Shown here: positions 1 to 8,293 of the stretch, one piece after another | Layout of the letters: each line of letters opens with the position of its first letter | How positions within the stretch are numbered: position 1 is the stretch's first letter | Source: an uncultured Myxococcales bacterium | GTDB lineage: Bacteria; Myxococcota_A; UBA9042 | Length of the DNA stretch: 64,000 nucleotides | Direction: 5' to 3' | NCBI GenBank assembly: GCA_903842345.1 | Contig: CAIMLR010000014.1 | Location: forward strand, 248,001-312,000 | Made by a program: the position numbers and the translations under genes | Notes under the pieces: model-generated | Told to the model about the DNA's origin: nothing | Databases searched by the model: none | What the model saw: the letters and a program-made list of their open reading frames with translations, nothing else

Positions 1-1767
1 CGGCACGGCGGTCAATTGGTGCACGGCGCGCGCGATGTCGTCGACCATCACCTGCGGACGTCCCGCCCGCCGCGTCTGCGCGCCCGCGCGATCCAGCACG
101 GCAATCGCCTTGTCCGGCAGGCAGCGGTCGGTGATAAAGCGCTTGGAGAGGTGCACCGCGCTCTGGATCGCCTCGTGACTGTACAGCACCTGATGGTGGC
201 GCGCGTACACCGGCGCCACGCCGCTCAGGATCGCAATCGCCTCCGACGGACTCGGCTCCGGCACATCCACGGTCTGGAAACGCCGCTCCATCGCCGGATC
301 TTTTTCGATGTGCCGCTCGTATTCCGTCCGCGTCGTCGCGCCGATGAGCGGAAATTTGCCGCGGGAAAGCGCGCTTTTCAAATCGTTCGCGGCGTCCAGC
401 GGCCCGTCGCCGGTGCCCGCGCCCATGATGGTGTGAATCTCGTCCATGAACACGAGGATCTGGCCCTCAGCCTTGGCCACTTCATCGCGCAGCTTGCGCA
501 TCCGCTCGGAGAACGCGCCGCGCAGCGCCGTTCCCGCCAGCAGGGACGACGTCTGGATCTCCATGATCACCGCACTGCCCAGCCGGCCATACTGCGCGAC
601 GTTGCCCGCCAGCCGCAGCGCCAGCCCCTCGACAACCGCCGTCTTGCCCACGCCCGCTTCGCCGATCAGGCACGGATTGTTGACCTGCTTCATCAGCAGC
701 ACGTCGATGACCGCGTCGATGATGACGTCGCGGCCAAAAATCGGGTCAATCTCGCCGTTGAGCGCCGCTTGCGTCAGGTTGCGGCCAATTTCGTTCAGCG
801 TCGGATAGTGCACCGGATCGACGACGAACACGCCGCGCTGCAGCGGCTTGGGCGCGGGCTTGGGCGGCTCCGCCTTGGCGACCGGCGGCAGCGTGACCGG
901 CTCCACGTGGCGCGGGGTCGGATGCTGTGGCGCGAGGTTCTGCGGCGCGAGGTTCTGGAAATTCTGCGGCGCGGCACTTTGCGGCGGCGGAACCGCAGGC
1001 GTCTCGCCCGTGCGCGAGACTTCCGGAAAACGCTGCTGTTCCGCCGGGCGCGGCGCGGCTTGTTGGCCCGTGACCAGCGGCGGACGCTGCGGATCCCGTT
1101 CGCGCAGGAGGTGCTCGATGGGCGCCTGCATCGGCAGTTGCAGCCGGCGCGTCTGGAGGCGCGGATCGGTCTCAGGCGCCGGCACCGGCGTGCGCAGGTC
1201 CAGCCGGCTCGTTCCCACGCCCATCTGCATATGCGTATCCAGCAGTTGCCGCGGCACCTGCCGCTGGCCCGTGATGCCCGCGCGGTCGTTGGCCAGCGTC
1301 AGATGGCCAATCAGCTTGGCGCGCAGCCCTGGCACGTTGACGCCCGCGGCTTCCAGCACCTTGCTCGCCAGCGCGTTTCGCACCCGGAGCATGGAGGCCA
1401 GCAGCACCGTGGACGTCACCTCGCGCGAGCCGACGTTCTCTGCCAGCCCTTCCGCGAGCCGGTGGATTTCCTTGAGCACTTCCGCGCCGTCCTCGCGCTC
1501 GCGCTCGTCCAGCCGGTCTTCCAGCCGCTCGTACGTGTCCAGCGCCGTCGCCTCGTCGATGCCCGCCTCAAGCAGCAGTTCGCGCGCCGGGCTCTCCACG
1601 AGCAGCGTGCCAATCAGGTAGTGGACGGAATTGCACTGCCGCTGCGTGCCACGCGCCACGGACTCCGCCTGCGTCCGAATCGCCTTGACCTCGCGCGACA
1701 ACGCCACGCCGCCTGTTGCGGTCGTGCGCGGGGCGGGATCAGGGCGCGGCGGCGGCTGGTCGGGCAT
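1..1767 (-). CDS. ClpA/ClpB-type AAA+ ATPase, C-terminus cut off by window edge
   Basis: A Hsp100/Clp-family ATPase that should form a hexameric unfoldase; 589 codons are visible and the rest lies beyond base 1. Residues about 20-165 look like a double Clp N-domain. A Pro/Ala/Gln-rich linker of about 100 residues follows, then the first AAA+ module with Walker A (GEAGVGKT, about residue 370), Walker B (LVFMDEIHT, about 440) and the GATTRTEYERHIEKDPAMERRF region typical of D1 of ClpA/B/C. The long, disordered-looking linker between N-domain and D1 is unusual compared with ClpB or ClpC. The start is the ATG at 1767. Whether a second AAA+ domain and a ClpP-binding loop exist cannot be seen, so ClpA, ClpB and ClpV-like (type VI secretion) assignments all remain open. 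Confidence 0.85.
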   Translation of the reverse strand, partial: MPDQPPPRPDPAPRTTATGGVALSREVKAIRTQAESVARGTQRQCNSVHYLIGTLLVESPARELLLEAGIDEATALDTYERLEDRLDEREREDGAEVLKEIHRLAEGLAENVGSREVTSTVLLASMLRVRNALASKVLEAAGVNVPGLRAKLIGHLTLANDRAGITGQRQVPRQLLDTHMQMGVGTSRLDLRTPVPAPETDPRLQTRRLQLPMQAPIEHLLRERDPQRPPLVTGQQAAPRPAEQQRFPEVSRTGETPAVPPPQSAAPQNFQNLAPQNLAPQHPTPRHVEPVTLPPVAKAEPPKPAPKPLQRGVFVVDPVHYPTLNEIGRNLTQAALNGEIDPIFGRDVIIDAVIDVLLMKQVNNPCLIGEAGVGKTAVVEGLALRLAGNVAQYGRLGSAVIMEIQTSSLLAGTALRGAFSERMRKLRDEVAKAEGQILVFMDEIHTIMGAGTGDGPLDAANDLKSALSRGKFPLIGATTRTEYERHIEKDPAMERRFQTVDVPEPSPSEAIAILSGVAPVYARHHQVLYSHEAIQSAVHLSKRFITDRCLPDKAIAVLDRAGAQTRRAGRPQVMVDDIARAVHQLTAVP

Positions 1768-1929
1768 GGGTGGCAGACCCTTGATCGCGTGAGGAGAGGG
1801 CAACGGGCCGGGCGGCGTGCGCGGATGCGGTGCACGCCCGTAGGTACGTCGGAGCCGACTATCTGTCAACTTTTTCGTGTGATAGCGCTGCAGCGACGGT
1901 CGCTGCGGCGACATCGGCTGCACTGCGGA

Positions 1930-2889
1930 CTACGGCTGATTCGCGGCCGCCGGCACGGGCAAATCACGCCACACAACAAGCCGCACGCGGGCCGCAGCTT
2001 CCAGTTCCACGCGCGCTTGCGGCGCCACGGGCAGGTCCTCGCCGTCCAGGACCACAACGTCGGCAACATCGCCGTTGCGCCACGCCAGGCGCGTCAGTTC
2101 ACCGTGCCACACGTGCGGCGGCCCCATCCGCCCCAGCAACAGGCCCGGCAGGCTCGCTTGGGTCGCCATCGGCCCCAGCTCGGAGAACACGGCGTGCACG
2201 CCCGTCTGGCTCAGACCCGTCACGCCCGGGAATGGATTCACCATGCCAAAGAAGCCGGGAAGCGCGCTCATCACGCCCGCAGTGAAGCCCGGCAGCGTCA
2301 GTTGCTCCGGCTCGGACTCAAACGGCCCGACAATCGCCTCAAAACGCTCTGGTCCAAGCGGCTGCATGGCCACCCTGCCCAGCAGTCCGGCAAGCCCGAC
2401 GTGGGCGCCGAGCTTCTGCGCGCGAATGTCGCGGTGCAGCCGACCCGGAACGCCCAGGCTCGCAGTCAGGCCCCACGCTTCCGGCAGGTCGCCGATCCGC
2501 GCGCGCAACACAGGCACCCGGCGAATCCGCCGCACGCCTTTGCCCCACGAGTACAGGATGCGCGGCAGCATCTTGGCGGGATTGTCCGTGCCAGTCAGCG
2601 CCGACGCGATCGTGTGCATGCGGCCAACCGGCAGGACCAGGAGCGGCGGCATCGCGTCGAGTTGGCCGGCGCGGGCGAAGCGCGTCACGATCTGGCTCAC
2701 GGTCCCGTCGCCGCCCGCGACGAACAGCAGTTCCACCGGGTGCTGCTGGAGATCGGCCACGAGCGCATCGATGGCGTCCGGATGATCCGCGACCGTCAGC
2801 CGCATCCGGGGACCTGCCGCGGCGAACGCTTCGCGCAAGTCAGCGGCTTGGGCGTTGCCAGCGTGCGGATTGAGGAGCGCTGCGAACAT
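1930..2889 (-). CDS. diacylglycerol/lipid kinase family protein (YegS/DagK-like)
   Basis: Probable lipid kinase that phosphorylates diacylglycerol or a related membrane lipid alcohol with ATP. The N-terminus (NPHAGN near residues 7-12) and the nucleotide-binding motif GGDGT at residues 59-63, followed by a proline-glycine-containing hydrophobic strand (LLVLPVGRMHTIA), are the hallmarks of the DAGK catalytic domain. The usual PxGTxNxxA motif is altered here to PVGRMHTIA, so substrate or activity may differ. The length, 319 residues, is normal. I start at 2889 because AAGGG lies six bases upstream and the protein then begins directly at the first beta-strand; an in-frame start at 2910 is possible. 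It lies about 160 bases from the divergently placed Clp-like gene's start. Confidence 0.75.
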   Translation of the reverse strand: MFAALLNPHAGNAQAADLREAFAAAGPRMRLTVADHPDAIDALVADLQQHPVELLFVAGGDGTVSQIVTRFARAGQLDAMPPLLVLPVGRMHTIASALTGTDNPAKMLPRILYSWGKGVRRIRRVPVLRARIGDLPEAWGLTASLGVPGRLHRDIRAQKLGAHVGLAGLLGRVAMQPLGPERFEAIVGPFESEPEQLTLPGFTAGVMSALPGFFGMVNPFPGVTGLSQTGVHAVFSELGPMATQASLPGLLLGRMGPPHVWHGELTRLAWRNGDVADVVVLDGEDLPVAPQARVELEAAARVRLVVWRDLPVPAAANQP

Positions 2890-3021
2890 GAAACCCTTGC
2901 ATCGGCACACGCATTTGCCAACGCCCGTCTACGCGCCCTGCCCGGCTCGCGTCAACTGCCGGCGCAACGGGCTTGTCACAAGCGGGCGTTTCAACAACCA
3001 TGACTGCGCGAGGAAAGGCTG

Positions 3022-3432
3022 ATGGACGACGATCTGGATTTCTTGGGCGAGGACACGGCGGAAACGGCTGCGGCGCTGGCGTTGGAGGCTGTGCGCTCAG
3101 AGCTGCTGGATTGGGCCGCAGGCGCGCTTGCGGCGCGGCATCCGCACCTGCGCGGGCAACGCGGGACGCAGCACCTCGCGCACGCCCGCCGCGATCTGGA
3201 CGCGCACACGCGGCACGTGCACAACGCGCTGGTGCGCGGCGATGCCGGGGAGCTGGAGACGTACCTGCGCTGGGCCGCCCAGCAACCCCTGCACGCCCAT
3301 CTGGCCGACGACGTGGCGATCCTGCTGGAAGCGATGCAACGCTTTGTCCCGCCGCCGCACGCCGCACAATGCTGTGAACTCTTGGGTTTCGCGCACCAGC
3401 GGACCGTTGCGAGCGCGCCGCTGAGAGGGTAG
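3022..3432 (+). CDS. small helical protein of unknown function
   Basis: I do not recognise this 136-residue protein. It begins with an acidic stretch (MDDDLDFLGEDTAE) and then looks all-alpha, rich in Ala, Leu, His and Arg, with two cysteines side by side near residue 116 and no signal peptide or membrane segment. AGGAAAG ends about seven bases before the ATG, which supports translation. Its stop codon TAG overlaps the likely -10 hexamer of the next gene. It is probably cytoplasmic and transcribed separately from the larger envelope gene downstream. Confidence rests on the ribosome-binding site and on the lack of a better frame here. Confidence 0.55.
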   Translation: MDDDLDFLGEDTAETAAALALEAVRSELLDWAAGALAARHPHLRGQRGTQHLAHARRDLDAHTRHVHNALVRGDAGELETYLRWAAQQPLHAHLADDVAILLEAMQRFVPPPHAAQCCELLGFAHQRTVASAPLRG

Positions 3433-3435
3433 TAT
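3407..3435 (+). promoter_or_regulatory. sigma-70-like promoter for the zinc-ribbon/GYF gene
   Basis: TTGCGA (3407-3412) and TAGTAT (3430-3435) are separated by exactly 17 bases and each match four of six consensus positions. The -10 hexamer overlaps the stop codon of the upstream small gene, and the predicted start would give a leader of about 50 bases before the ATG at 3493. Prediction only. Confidence 0.4.
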
Positions 3436-3492
3436 CGAACGCTTGTCCTCGCGTCCGTTCCAAGGCGCGCCCCCTCAGCATCAGGTCCATTC

Positions 3493-5787
3493 ATGAAGAT
3501 TACGTGCCCAGCCTGCAACGCCAGCTATCGGCTACCTGACGAGAAGATCCAGGGCAAGAACCGGATTTTCAAGATCAACTGCAAGCGGTGCGGCGCGGAA
3601 ATTCGCGTGCGTGGCGTTGAAACGGCTGAGGAATCGGGTCGCACGACGCTGCCGTTCGCGTTGAGCGAGTCCATGCCGATGCCGGCGACGCCAGCGCCGA
3701 TTTGGTTCTGCGGCATCGATGGCAAGCAGGTGGGGCCGCTGACGCAGGCTGAAGTCTCCGACCACATCATGGCGGGTCGGCTTGGGCCGGAAGACCTTGT
3801 GTGGCGCAAGGGTTTTGACGCGTGGAAGCCCGTGCGCAGCGTGGCGCCGTTTGAGGATCTCGTCGCGGGCTCGCCGGCAACGGCTGCGGCCGGCGTGCAT
3901 GGCCGCGCGCCGCGTCGCGCCCAGACGCTTGAATTGTCCTCGGCGATGATTGAGCTGCTGGTCAAGCTGGACAACCAGGGCACGGAGGCTCCGGCCGCCA
4001 AGGAACCCATTGCGGTGCCGCCCGTGCTGCCCGCGGAAGTCCCCGCGATTGTGGCGATGGCGGAAGCCGCGCCTGAACTGCCGCCGGCGATTCCGGAAGT
4101 GGCGGCGGCGCAACCGCCTGAAGTGCCCGCTGACCTCCCGACTGCGCCTCCGCCGGTGGCTGTGGTCAGCGAGATTGCCCCGGCCTTGCCGCCGCGGCAG
4201 ACGGGCGCTGCACCGAGCGGCGCGGCAAGCGCACGCGCTGTGAGCGAGAACATCAAGATCGGCGTCGCCAAAGCGGACGCACCCAAGGTGGAAGTCACGC
4301 CGGAGCCCGCGCCTGCGCAGCGCCCCGATCGGACGACGGTCGGCTACGGTGCTGGCGCGACGGCAACGGCGGAAACGCCCGCGACGCCGGCCAAAGCGGA
4401 TGCCGCTAAGGGCGGCAAGAGCGGCGACAAGAACGGCAAAGGCGCAGCGCCGGTTGTCGCTGGCAAGCCGGCTGACCCCGCGCCCAAGGGTGCGGTCGCC
4501 GCGAAGCCCGCTGTGGCGCCTGCCAAGAAGTCTGGTGGTTCCGGCGTGCTCATCGGCGTGGCGCTGGCGGTTGTCGCTGGCGTCGTCGGCGTCATCGCGG
4601 TGCGCAGCAACACGGGCGCGCCGGCAGCAACGACTGAAACGCCCGCGGCGGATATCGCGCCTCCGGCCGTTGCGGCCGTGACCCCGCCGCCGGCGCCTGC
4701 TCCACTGGCTCCGCCCGCAGCGCCGACCCCGACGGTTGCAGCTGCACCTGAAGCGGATGCCAGCGTTGCGTCGGCCGATGTTGGGAGCGACACGGCCGTT
4801 GCCGCGGCTGCGACTGCGGAAGCCACCGCGCTGGCCGAAAAGGCTGCCGCTGAAACCAAGGCGGCCGAGGCCAAGGAAGCCGAGAAGAAAGCGGCGGAAG
4901 CCAAGGAAGCGGAGAAAAAGGCGGCGGACGCCAAGAAGGCGGCGGAAGCCAAAGACGCCAAAGCCAACGAGAAGAAGGCCGTCACGGACAAGAAGGCCGC
5001 GGCTGAGGCCAAGCAGGCCGAGAAGAAGGCGGCGGCTGAGAAGGCTGCGGCGGACAAGAAGGCGGCGGCGGAAAAGGCGGCGGCGGCCAAGGACAAGTCC
5101 AAGGAAGCGTCGAGCAAGAAGCAATCTGCGGAAGACAAGAAGGCGGAAGCCAAGAAGGCCGCGGAAGAGAAGAAGGCGACGGCCAAGGCTGAGAAAGTCG
5201 CGGCGGCCAAAGCCGAGAAGAAGGCGGCCGCGGACAAAGCTGCGGCGGCCAAGGCGGACAAGGCGGCAAAGGCGGCGGACGCCAAGCGCGCGGCGGCTGA
5301 GAAGGCTGACTCGGCCAAGAAGGCGGCGGCGGACAAGGCGGAAGCGGCCAAGGCCGCGGACAGCGCCAAGAAGGCGGCCAAGCCGGCGGCGGGCGATGAC
5401 GATGAGATCGACGCGATCCTCGCCAAGCGCAACAAGGGCAAGGATGCGCCCAAGCCGGCCAAAGAAGCCGAGCCGGAGCCCGCCAAGAAGGAAGAGAAGG
5501 AAGGCCCGGCGCTGTCGCAGGGTCAGGTTGATGCGGTCGCGGCGCGCGCTTCGCAGAAAGTCATCCGCTGCTACATGCTGTACGCGGACGTGGACGGCGG
5601 TGAGGAGACAATCAAGGTGCAGGTCATGGTCAACTCGGACGGCTCCGTGGCGAGTTCCAAGGTCCAGGGCAAGCATGCGAGCGATCAGGTCGGAAAGTGC
5701 GTGTCCGAGGCCGTCAAAGTCCTGCAGTTCCCGCAGTCGAGCGGCACCGCCAAGAAGTACACGGTGCGCTACGGCGTTGGCGGTTAG
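3493..5787 (+). CDS. zinc-ribbon/GYF/single-TM protein with AgmX/PglI-type C-terminal domain (GltJ-like)
   Basis: A 764-residue inner-membrane, periplasm-spanning protein. In order: an MJ0042-type zinc ribbon with C5-x2-C8 and C30-x2-C33; a GYF_2 domain at about 71-125 (WF...GKQVGPLT...W...W); a Pro/Ala linker; one membrane helix at about 350-372 (GVLIGVALAVVAGVVG...). A very long Ala/Lys/Glu helix-former follows at about 447-633, then a C-terminal AgmX/PglI domain with CY...DGSV...CV...V..FP. This is the architecture of the myxobacterial gliding/polarity protein GltJ (AgmX), whose cytoplasmic ribbon and GYF domains bind regulators and whose periplasmic end acts in the envelope. None of the other Glt/Agl genes lie here, so a motility role is inference; many Myxococcota have non-gliding paralogues. 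No ribosome-binding site decides the start, but the ribbon begins at once. Confidence 0.8.
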   Translation: MKITCPACNASYRLPDEKIQGKNRIFKINCKRCGAEIRVRGVETAEESGRTTLPFALSESMPMPATPAPIWFCGIDGKQVGPLTQAEVSDHIMAGRLGPEDLVWRKGFDAWKPVRSVAPFEDLVAGSPATAAAGVHGRAPRRAQTLELSSAMIELLVKLDNQGTEAPAAKEPIAVPPVLPAEVPAIVAMAEAAPELPPAIPEVAAAQPPEVPADLPTAPPPVAVVSEIAPALPPRQTGAAPSGAASARAVSENIKIGVAKADAPKVEVTPEPAPAQRPDRTTVGYGAGATATAETPATPAKADAAKGGKSGDKNGKGAAPVVAGKPADPAPKGAVAAKPAVAPAKKSGGSGVLIGVALAVVAGVVGVIAVRSNTGAPAATTETPAADIAPPAVAAVTPPPAPAPLAPPAAPTPTVAAAPEADASVASADVGSDTAVAAAATAEATALAEKAAAETKAAEAKEAEKKAAEAKEAEKKAADAKKAAEAKDAKANEKKAVTDKKAAAEAKQAEKKAAAEKAAADKKAAAEKAAAAKDKSKEASSKKQSAEDKKAEAKKAAEEKKATAKAEKVAAAKAEKKAAADKAAAAKADKAAKAADAKRAAAEKADSAKKAAADKAEAAKAADSAKKAAKPAAGDDDEIDAILAKRNKGKDAPKPAKEAEPEPAKKEEKEGPALSQGQVDAVAARASQKVIRCYMLYADVDGGEETIKVQVMVNSDGSVASSKVQGKHASDQVGKCVSEAVKVLQFPQSSGTAKKYTVRYGVGG
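4831..5391 (+). repeat. low-complexity Ala/Lys/Glu-encoding repeat tract
   Basis: About 560 bases of imperfect repeats built from AAG, GCG, GCC and GAA codons encode KKAAEAK-like heptads (residues about 447-633 of the protein). Such a tract would form a single long charged helix or coiled coil, long enough to cross the periplasm. The near-repeats make length variation by slippage or recombination plausible. Confidence 0.8.
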
Positions 5788-5814
5788 AGCTTCACAGGCA
5801 ACGGGCTGATTCTG

Positions 5815-6450
5815 ATGGCGTTTTTTCCCCACCGTCCCGGCAGCCTGGAAGTCATCTGCGGCTCCATGTTCAGCGGCAAGAGCGAAGAGTTGATTCGGCG
5901 GCTGCGCCTTGCGCGCATCGCCCATCAGCGCGTGCAGGTGTTCAAGCCGGCGATCGACACGCGTTATGCCGAGGAAGAACTGGTCAGCCATAGCGATTTT
6001 CGCATCACGGCGCGCGCGGTGGCGACCTCGGGCGACATCCTCAGTCAGGTGCACGACCTGACGGTGGTGATTGGCATCGACGAAGTGCAGTTCTTTGACG
6101 CCGGCATCGTCGAGGTCTGCAACAAGTTGGCCAACCAGGGCAAGCGCGTCATCGTCGCCGGCTTGGATCAGGACTACCGTGGCCGGCCGTTTCCGCCGAT
6201 GCCGGACTTGATGGCGGTGGGCGAATACGTGACCAAGCTGCTGGCGGTGTGCTCCGTGTGCGGCGATCCGGCCAACCGCTCGCAGCGCATCAAGGGCGGC
6301 GACGCCGTTGTGGAATTGGGCGCCTCGGATCGCTATGAAGCGCGCTGCCGGCGGCATTTTGAGCCCGAGGAAGACCGCCAGATGGAACTGCTGAACGAGC
6401 GCGCGATGGCGCTGCGCCCACCGCAACGGAGTGGCAAGAAGCATGAGTAA
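5815..6450 (+). CDS. tdk: thymidine kinase
   Basis: Cytosolic type II thymidine kinase, which makes dTMP from thymidine and ATP for nucleotide salvage. The 211-residue length is normal. The P-loop GSMFSGKSEELIRR (about 17-30), the DEVQFFD segment (about 84-90) and the zinc-binding cysteines (CSVCGDPANRS...R and a later CRRH) are all in place. The lasso-type GGDAVVELGASDRYEARCR segment is also recognisable. The gene starts 28 bases after the previous stop and its stop overlaps the start of the next kinase gene (ATGAGTAA), so the two kinases are translationally coupled. Confidence 0.95.
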   Translation: MAFFPHRPGSLEVICGSMFSGKSEELIRRLRLARIAHQRVQVFKPAIDTRYAEEELVSHSDFRITARAVATSGDILSQVHDLTVVIGIDEVQFFDAGIVEVCNKLANQGKRVIVAGLDQDYRGRPFPPMPDLMAVGEYVTKLLAVCSVCGDPANRSQRIKGGDAVVELGASDRYEARCRRHFEPEEDRQMELLNERAMALRPPQRSGKKHE

Positions 6451-7114
6451 CGCACCTTCCGCGCAGCCTCTCGACAACCTGTTCATCGGCATCGCCGGCA
6501 TTATCGGCGCGGGCAAGTCCACGCTCGCCACCGCGCTGGGCCGCCACATGGGTCTGGACGTGTACTATGAGCCGGTCGAGGACAATGAGTACCTTGCCGA
6601 TTTCTACCGCGACACCAAGCGCTACAGCTTCGCCACGCAGATCTATTTGCTGAATCGCCGCTTCCAGCAGCACCAGGAGATCATCTGGCGCGGCCGGCCG
6701 GCCATTCAGGATCGGACCATTTATGAGGACGCGATTTTCGCCAAGATGCTCAGCGAGACCGGGCTGATGGAGCCGCGCGACTACCGCACGTACCTTCAGC
6801 TTTTCAAGCACATGTCCAACTTCATGTGCCGACCGAGCGCCATCATCTACCTGGACGTGAAGCCCGAGCTGGCGATGGAGCGCATCAAAGAGCGCGCGCG
6901 CGGCGTGGAATCCGGTATTTCCATTGCGTATTTGCAGGCGCTCTACGACGAATACGAGCGCTTTCTCTACGACATCTCCCACCGCGTGCGCACCATCCGC
7001 GTGAGTTGGGCGGAATACCGCGACGTCGATGAAATGGCGGAAGTCATTCGCCGGGAAGTCCAGCACGCGACCTTTCTGCGCGAAGTGCCGGCGTGGGATG
7101 CCCCGTCCCGCTAG
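6443..7114 (+). CDS. deoxynucleoside kinase (dGK/dAK/dCK family)
   Basis: Salvage kinase of the deoxyadenosine/deoxyguanosine/deoxycytidine kinase family, 223 residues. Walker A is GIIGAGKST. The DRT signature of the family follows in QDRTIYED, and the Arg-rich lid appears as IKERARGVESG. FMCRPSAIIYLDV precedes the lid as in dNK proteins. I use the ATG at 6443, which overlaps the tdk stop and has GGAG about ten bases upstream; a GTG at 6431 is an alternative. Together with tdk it would let the cell salvage both pyrimidine and purine deoxynucleosides. Which purine or pyrimidine base it prefers cannot be read from the sequence. Confidence 0.9.
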   Translation: MSNAPSAQPLDNLFIGIAGIIGAGKSTLATALGRHMGLDVYYEPVEDNEYLADFYRDTKRYSFATQIYLLNRRFQQHQEIIWRGRPAIQDRTIYEDAIFAKMLSETGLMEPRDYRTYLQLFKHMSNFMCRPSAIIYLDVKPELAMERIKERARGVESGISIAYLQALYDEYERFLYDISHRVRTIRVSWAEYRDVDEMAEVIRREVQHATFLREVPAWDAPSR

Positions 7115-7225
7115 CGCCAAATTCCGCGCAGATTTTTCGCCAAGCGCGCGCTGCCGTGACACACTCGCGGCGCGGCCAAGGGCGATCCCGCGCCGCGGCC
7201 ACGGGTCCAATTCAATGAGGCACTT

Positions 7226-8284
7226 GTGATTCAGTCTGCAGACATCATGCACGCCCGCATCCTGATGGTCGACGACCAGCCGTACAACATTGCCTTGCTG
7301 CGGATGATCCTCAAGGAAGCCGGCTACACCAATCTGGAAAGCACGACGGATCCGCGCGAGGCGCTGCCGATGTACGAGGCCAACAAGCCGGACATCGTGC
7401 TCCTGGACCTGCAAATGCCGCACATTGACGGCTTTGGCGTGATGGACCAGCTGCGGCACATTGAGGGCGACATCATTCCCGTGCTGGTGCTGACGGCGGA
7501 GACGGATCCGGAAGTGCGGTATCGGGCGCTGAAATCGGGCGCGCGCGACTTCCTGAACAAGCCGTTCGACAAGATTGAGACGCTGTCCCGCATTCGCAAC
7601 CTGATTGAGGTCAACCTCCAGTACAAGCAAATCCGCGCGCAGAACGAGGAACTGGAGCAGAAAGTCCGCGAGCGCACGACTGAACTGCGCAATACGCAGC
7701 TGGAAATCATCCACCGGCTGGGCCACGCGGCGGAGTACAAGGACAACGAGACGGGCTACCACATCATCCGCATGAGCCTGTACTGCGGGCTGATGGGGCA
7801 GGCGCTGGGCATGTCGGCGGCAGAGGTGGAGACGCTGCAGCGCGCCAGCCCGATGCACGACGTGGGCAAGATCGGCATTCCGGACCGCGTGCTGCTGAAG
7901 CCGGGCAAGCTGGACGCCGACGAGTGGAGCATCATGAAGACGCACGCGGCGATTGGCGCGGATTTGCTGTCGGGGTCGAATTCGCCGCTCATCCAGGCCG
8001 CGTCCATCATCGCGCTGACGCACCACGAGAAATGGGACGGCTCCGGCTATCCGCGCGGCTTGCAGGGCGAGACGATTCCGCTGAACGGCCGCATCTGCGC
8101 AATCTGCGACGTGTTTGACGCGCTGACGTCCGAGCGGCCGTACAAGAAAGCCTGGACGGTTGAGGACACGATGGCGGAACTGCACGCCGGCGCGGGCAAG
8201 CACTTCGATCCAGAGCTGATCACGGTGTTTGACGGCATCCTGCCCGATATCCTGGCGATTCGGCAGCAATACCAGGAAGACTGA
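7226..8284 (+). CDS. response regulator with HD-GYP phosphodiesterase output (RpfG-like)
   Basis: Soluble regulator expected to hydrolyse cyclic di-GMP when phosphorylated. A receiver domain spans about 10-125, with the acidic pocket D16-D17, phospho-acceptor D61 and K111. A coiled linker (about 135-158) follows, then an HD-GYP domain whose metal and catalytic residues are intact: H210-D211 in HDVGKIGIPD, the HHEKWDGSGYP motif at 265-275 and later EP/RPYKKAW segments. The start is a TTG with GAGG five bases upstream; an ATG at 7247 would also keep the whole receiver domain. It sits ten bases before the adenosine-deaminase-like gene, so the two are probably one transcript. No partner kinase is adjacent. 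Confidence 0.9.
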   Translation: MIQSADIMHARILMVDDQPYNIALLRMILKEAGYTNLESTTDPREALPMYEANKPDIVLLDLQMPHIDGFGVMDQLRHIEGDIIPVLVLTAETDPEVRYRALKSGARDFLNKPFDKIETLSRIRNLIEVNLQYKQIRAQNEELEQKVRERTTELRNTQLEIIHRLGHAAEYKDNETGYHIIRMSLYCGLMGQALGMSAAEVETLQRASPMHDVGKIGIPDRVLLKPGKLDADEWSIMKTHAAIGADLLSGSNSPLIQAASIIALTHHEKWDGSGYPRGLQGETIPLNGRICAICDVFDALTSERPYKKAWTVEDTMAELHAGAGKHFDPELITVFDGILPDILAIRQQYQED

Positions 8285-8293
8285 GGTCGCCCG

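Noticed and set aside
16-3003. A 995-residue open frame on the plus strand
   Set aside because: It lies antisense to the Clp-like and lipid kinase genes, is dominated by Arg, His and Gln and has no domain pattern. It is a typical shadow frame of GC-rich genes.
4831-5391. Possible CRISPR or tandem DNA repeat array
   Set aside because: The repeats are irregular and codon-sized and encode a continuous Ala/Lys/Glu helix; there are no spacers.
3532-6549. A 1005-residue open frame on the minus strand
   Set aside because: It runs antisense to the GltJ-like and tdk genes; the strings of Arg, Gly and Leu are the complement of Ala/Lys codons.
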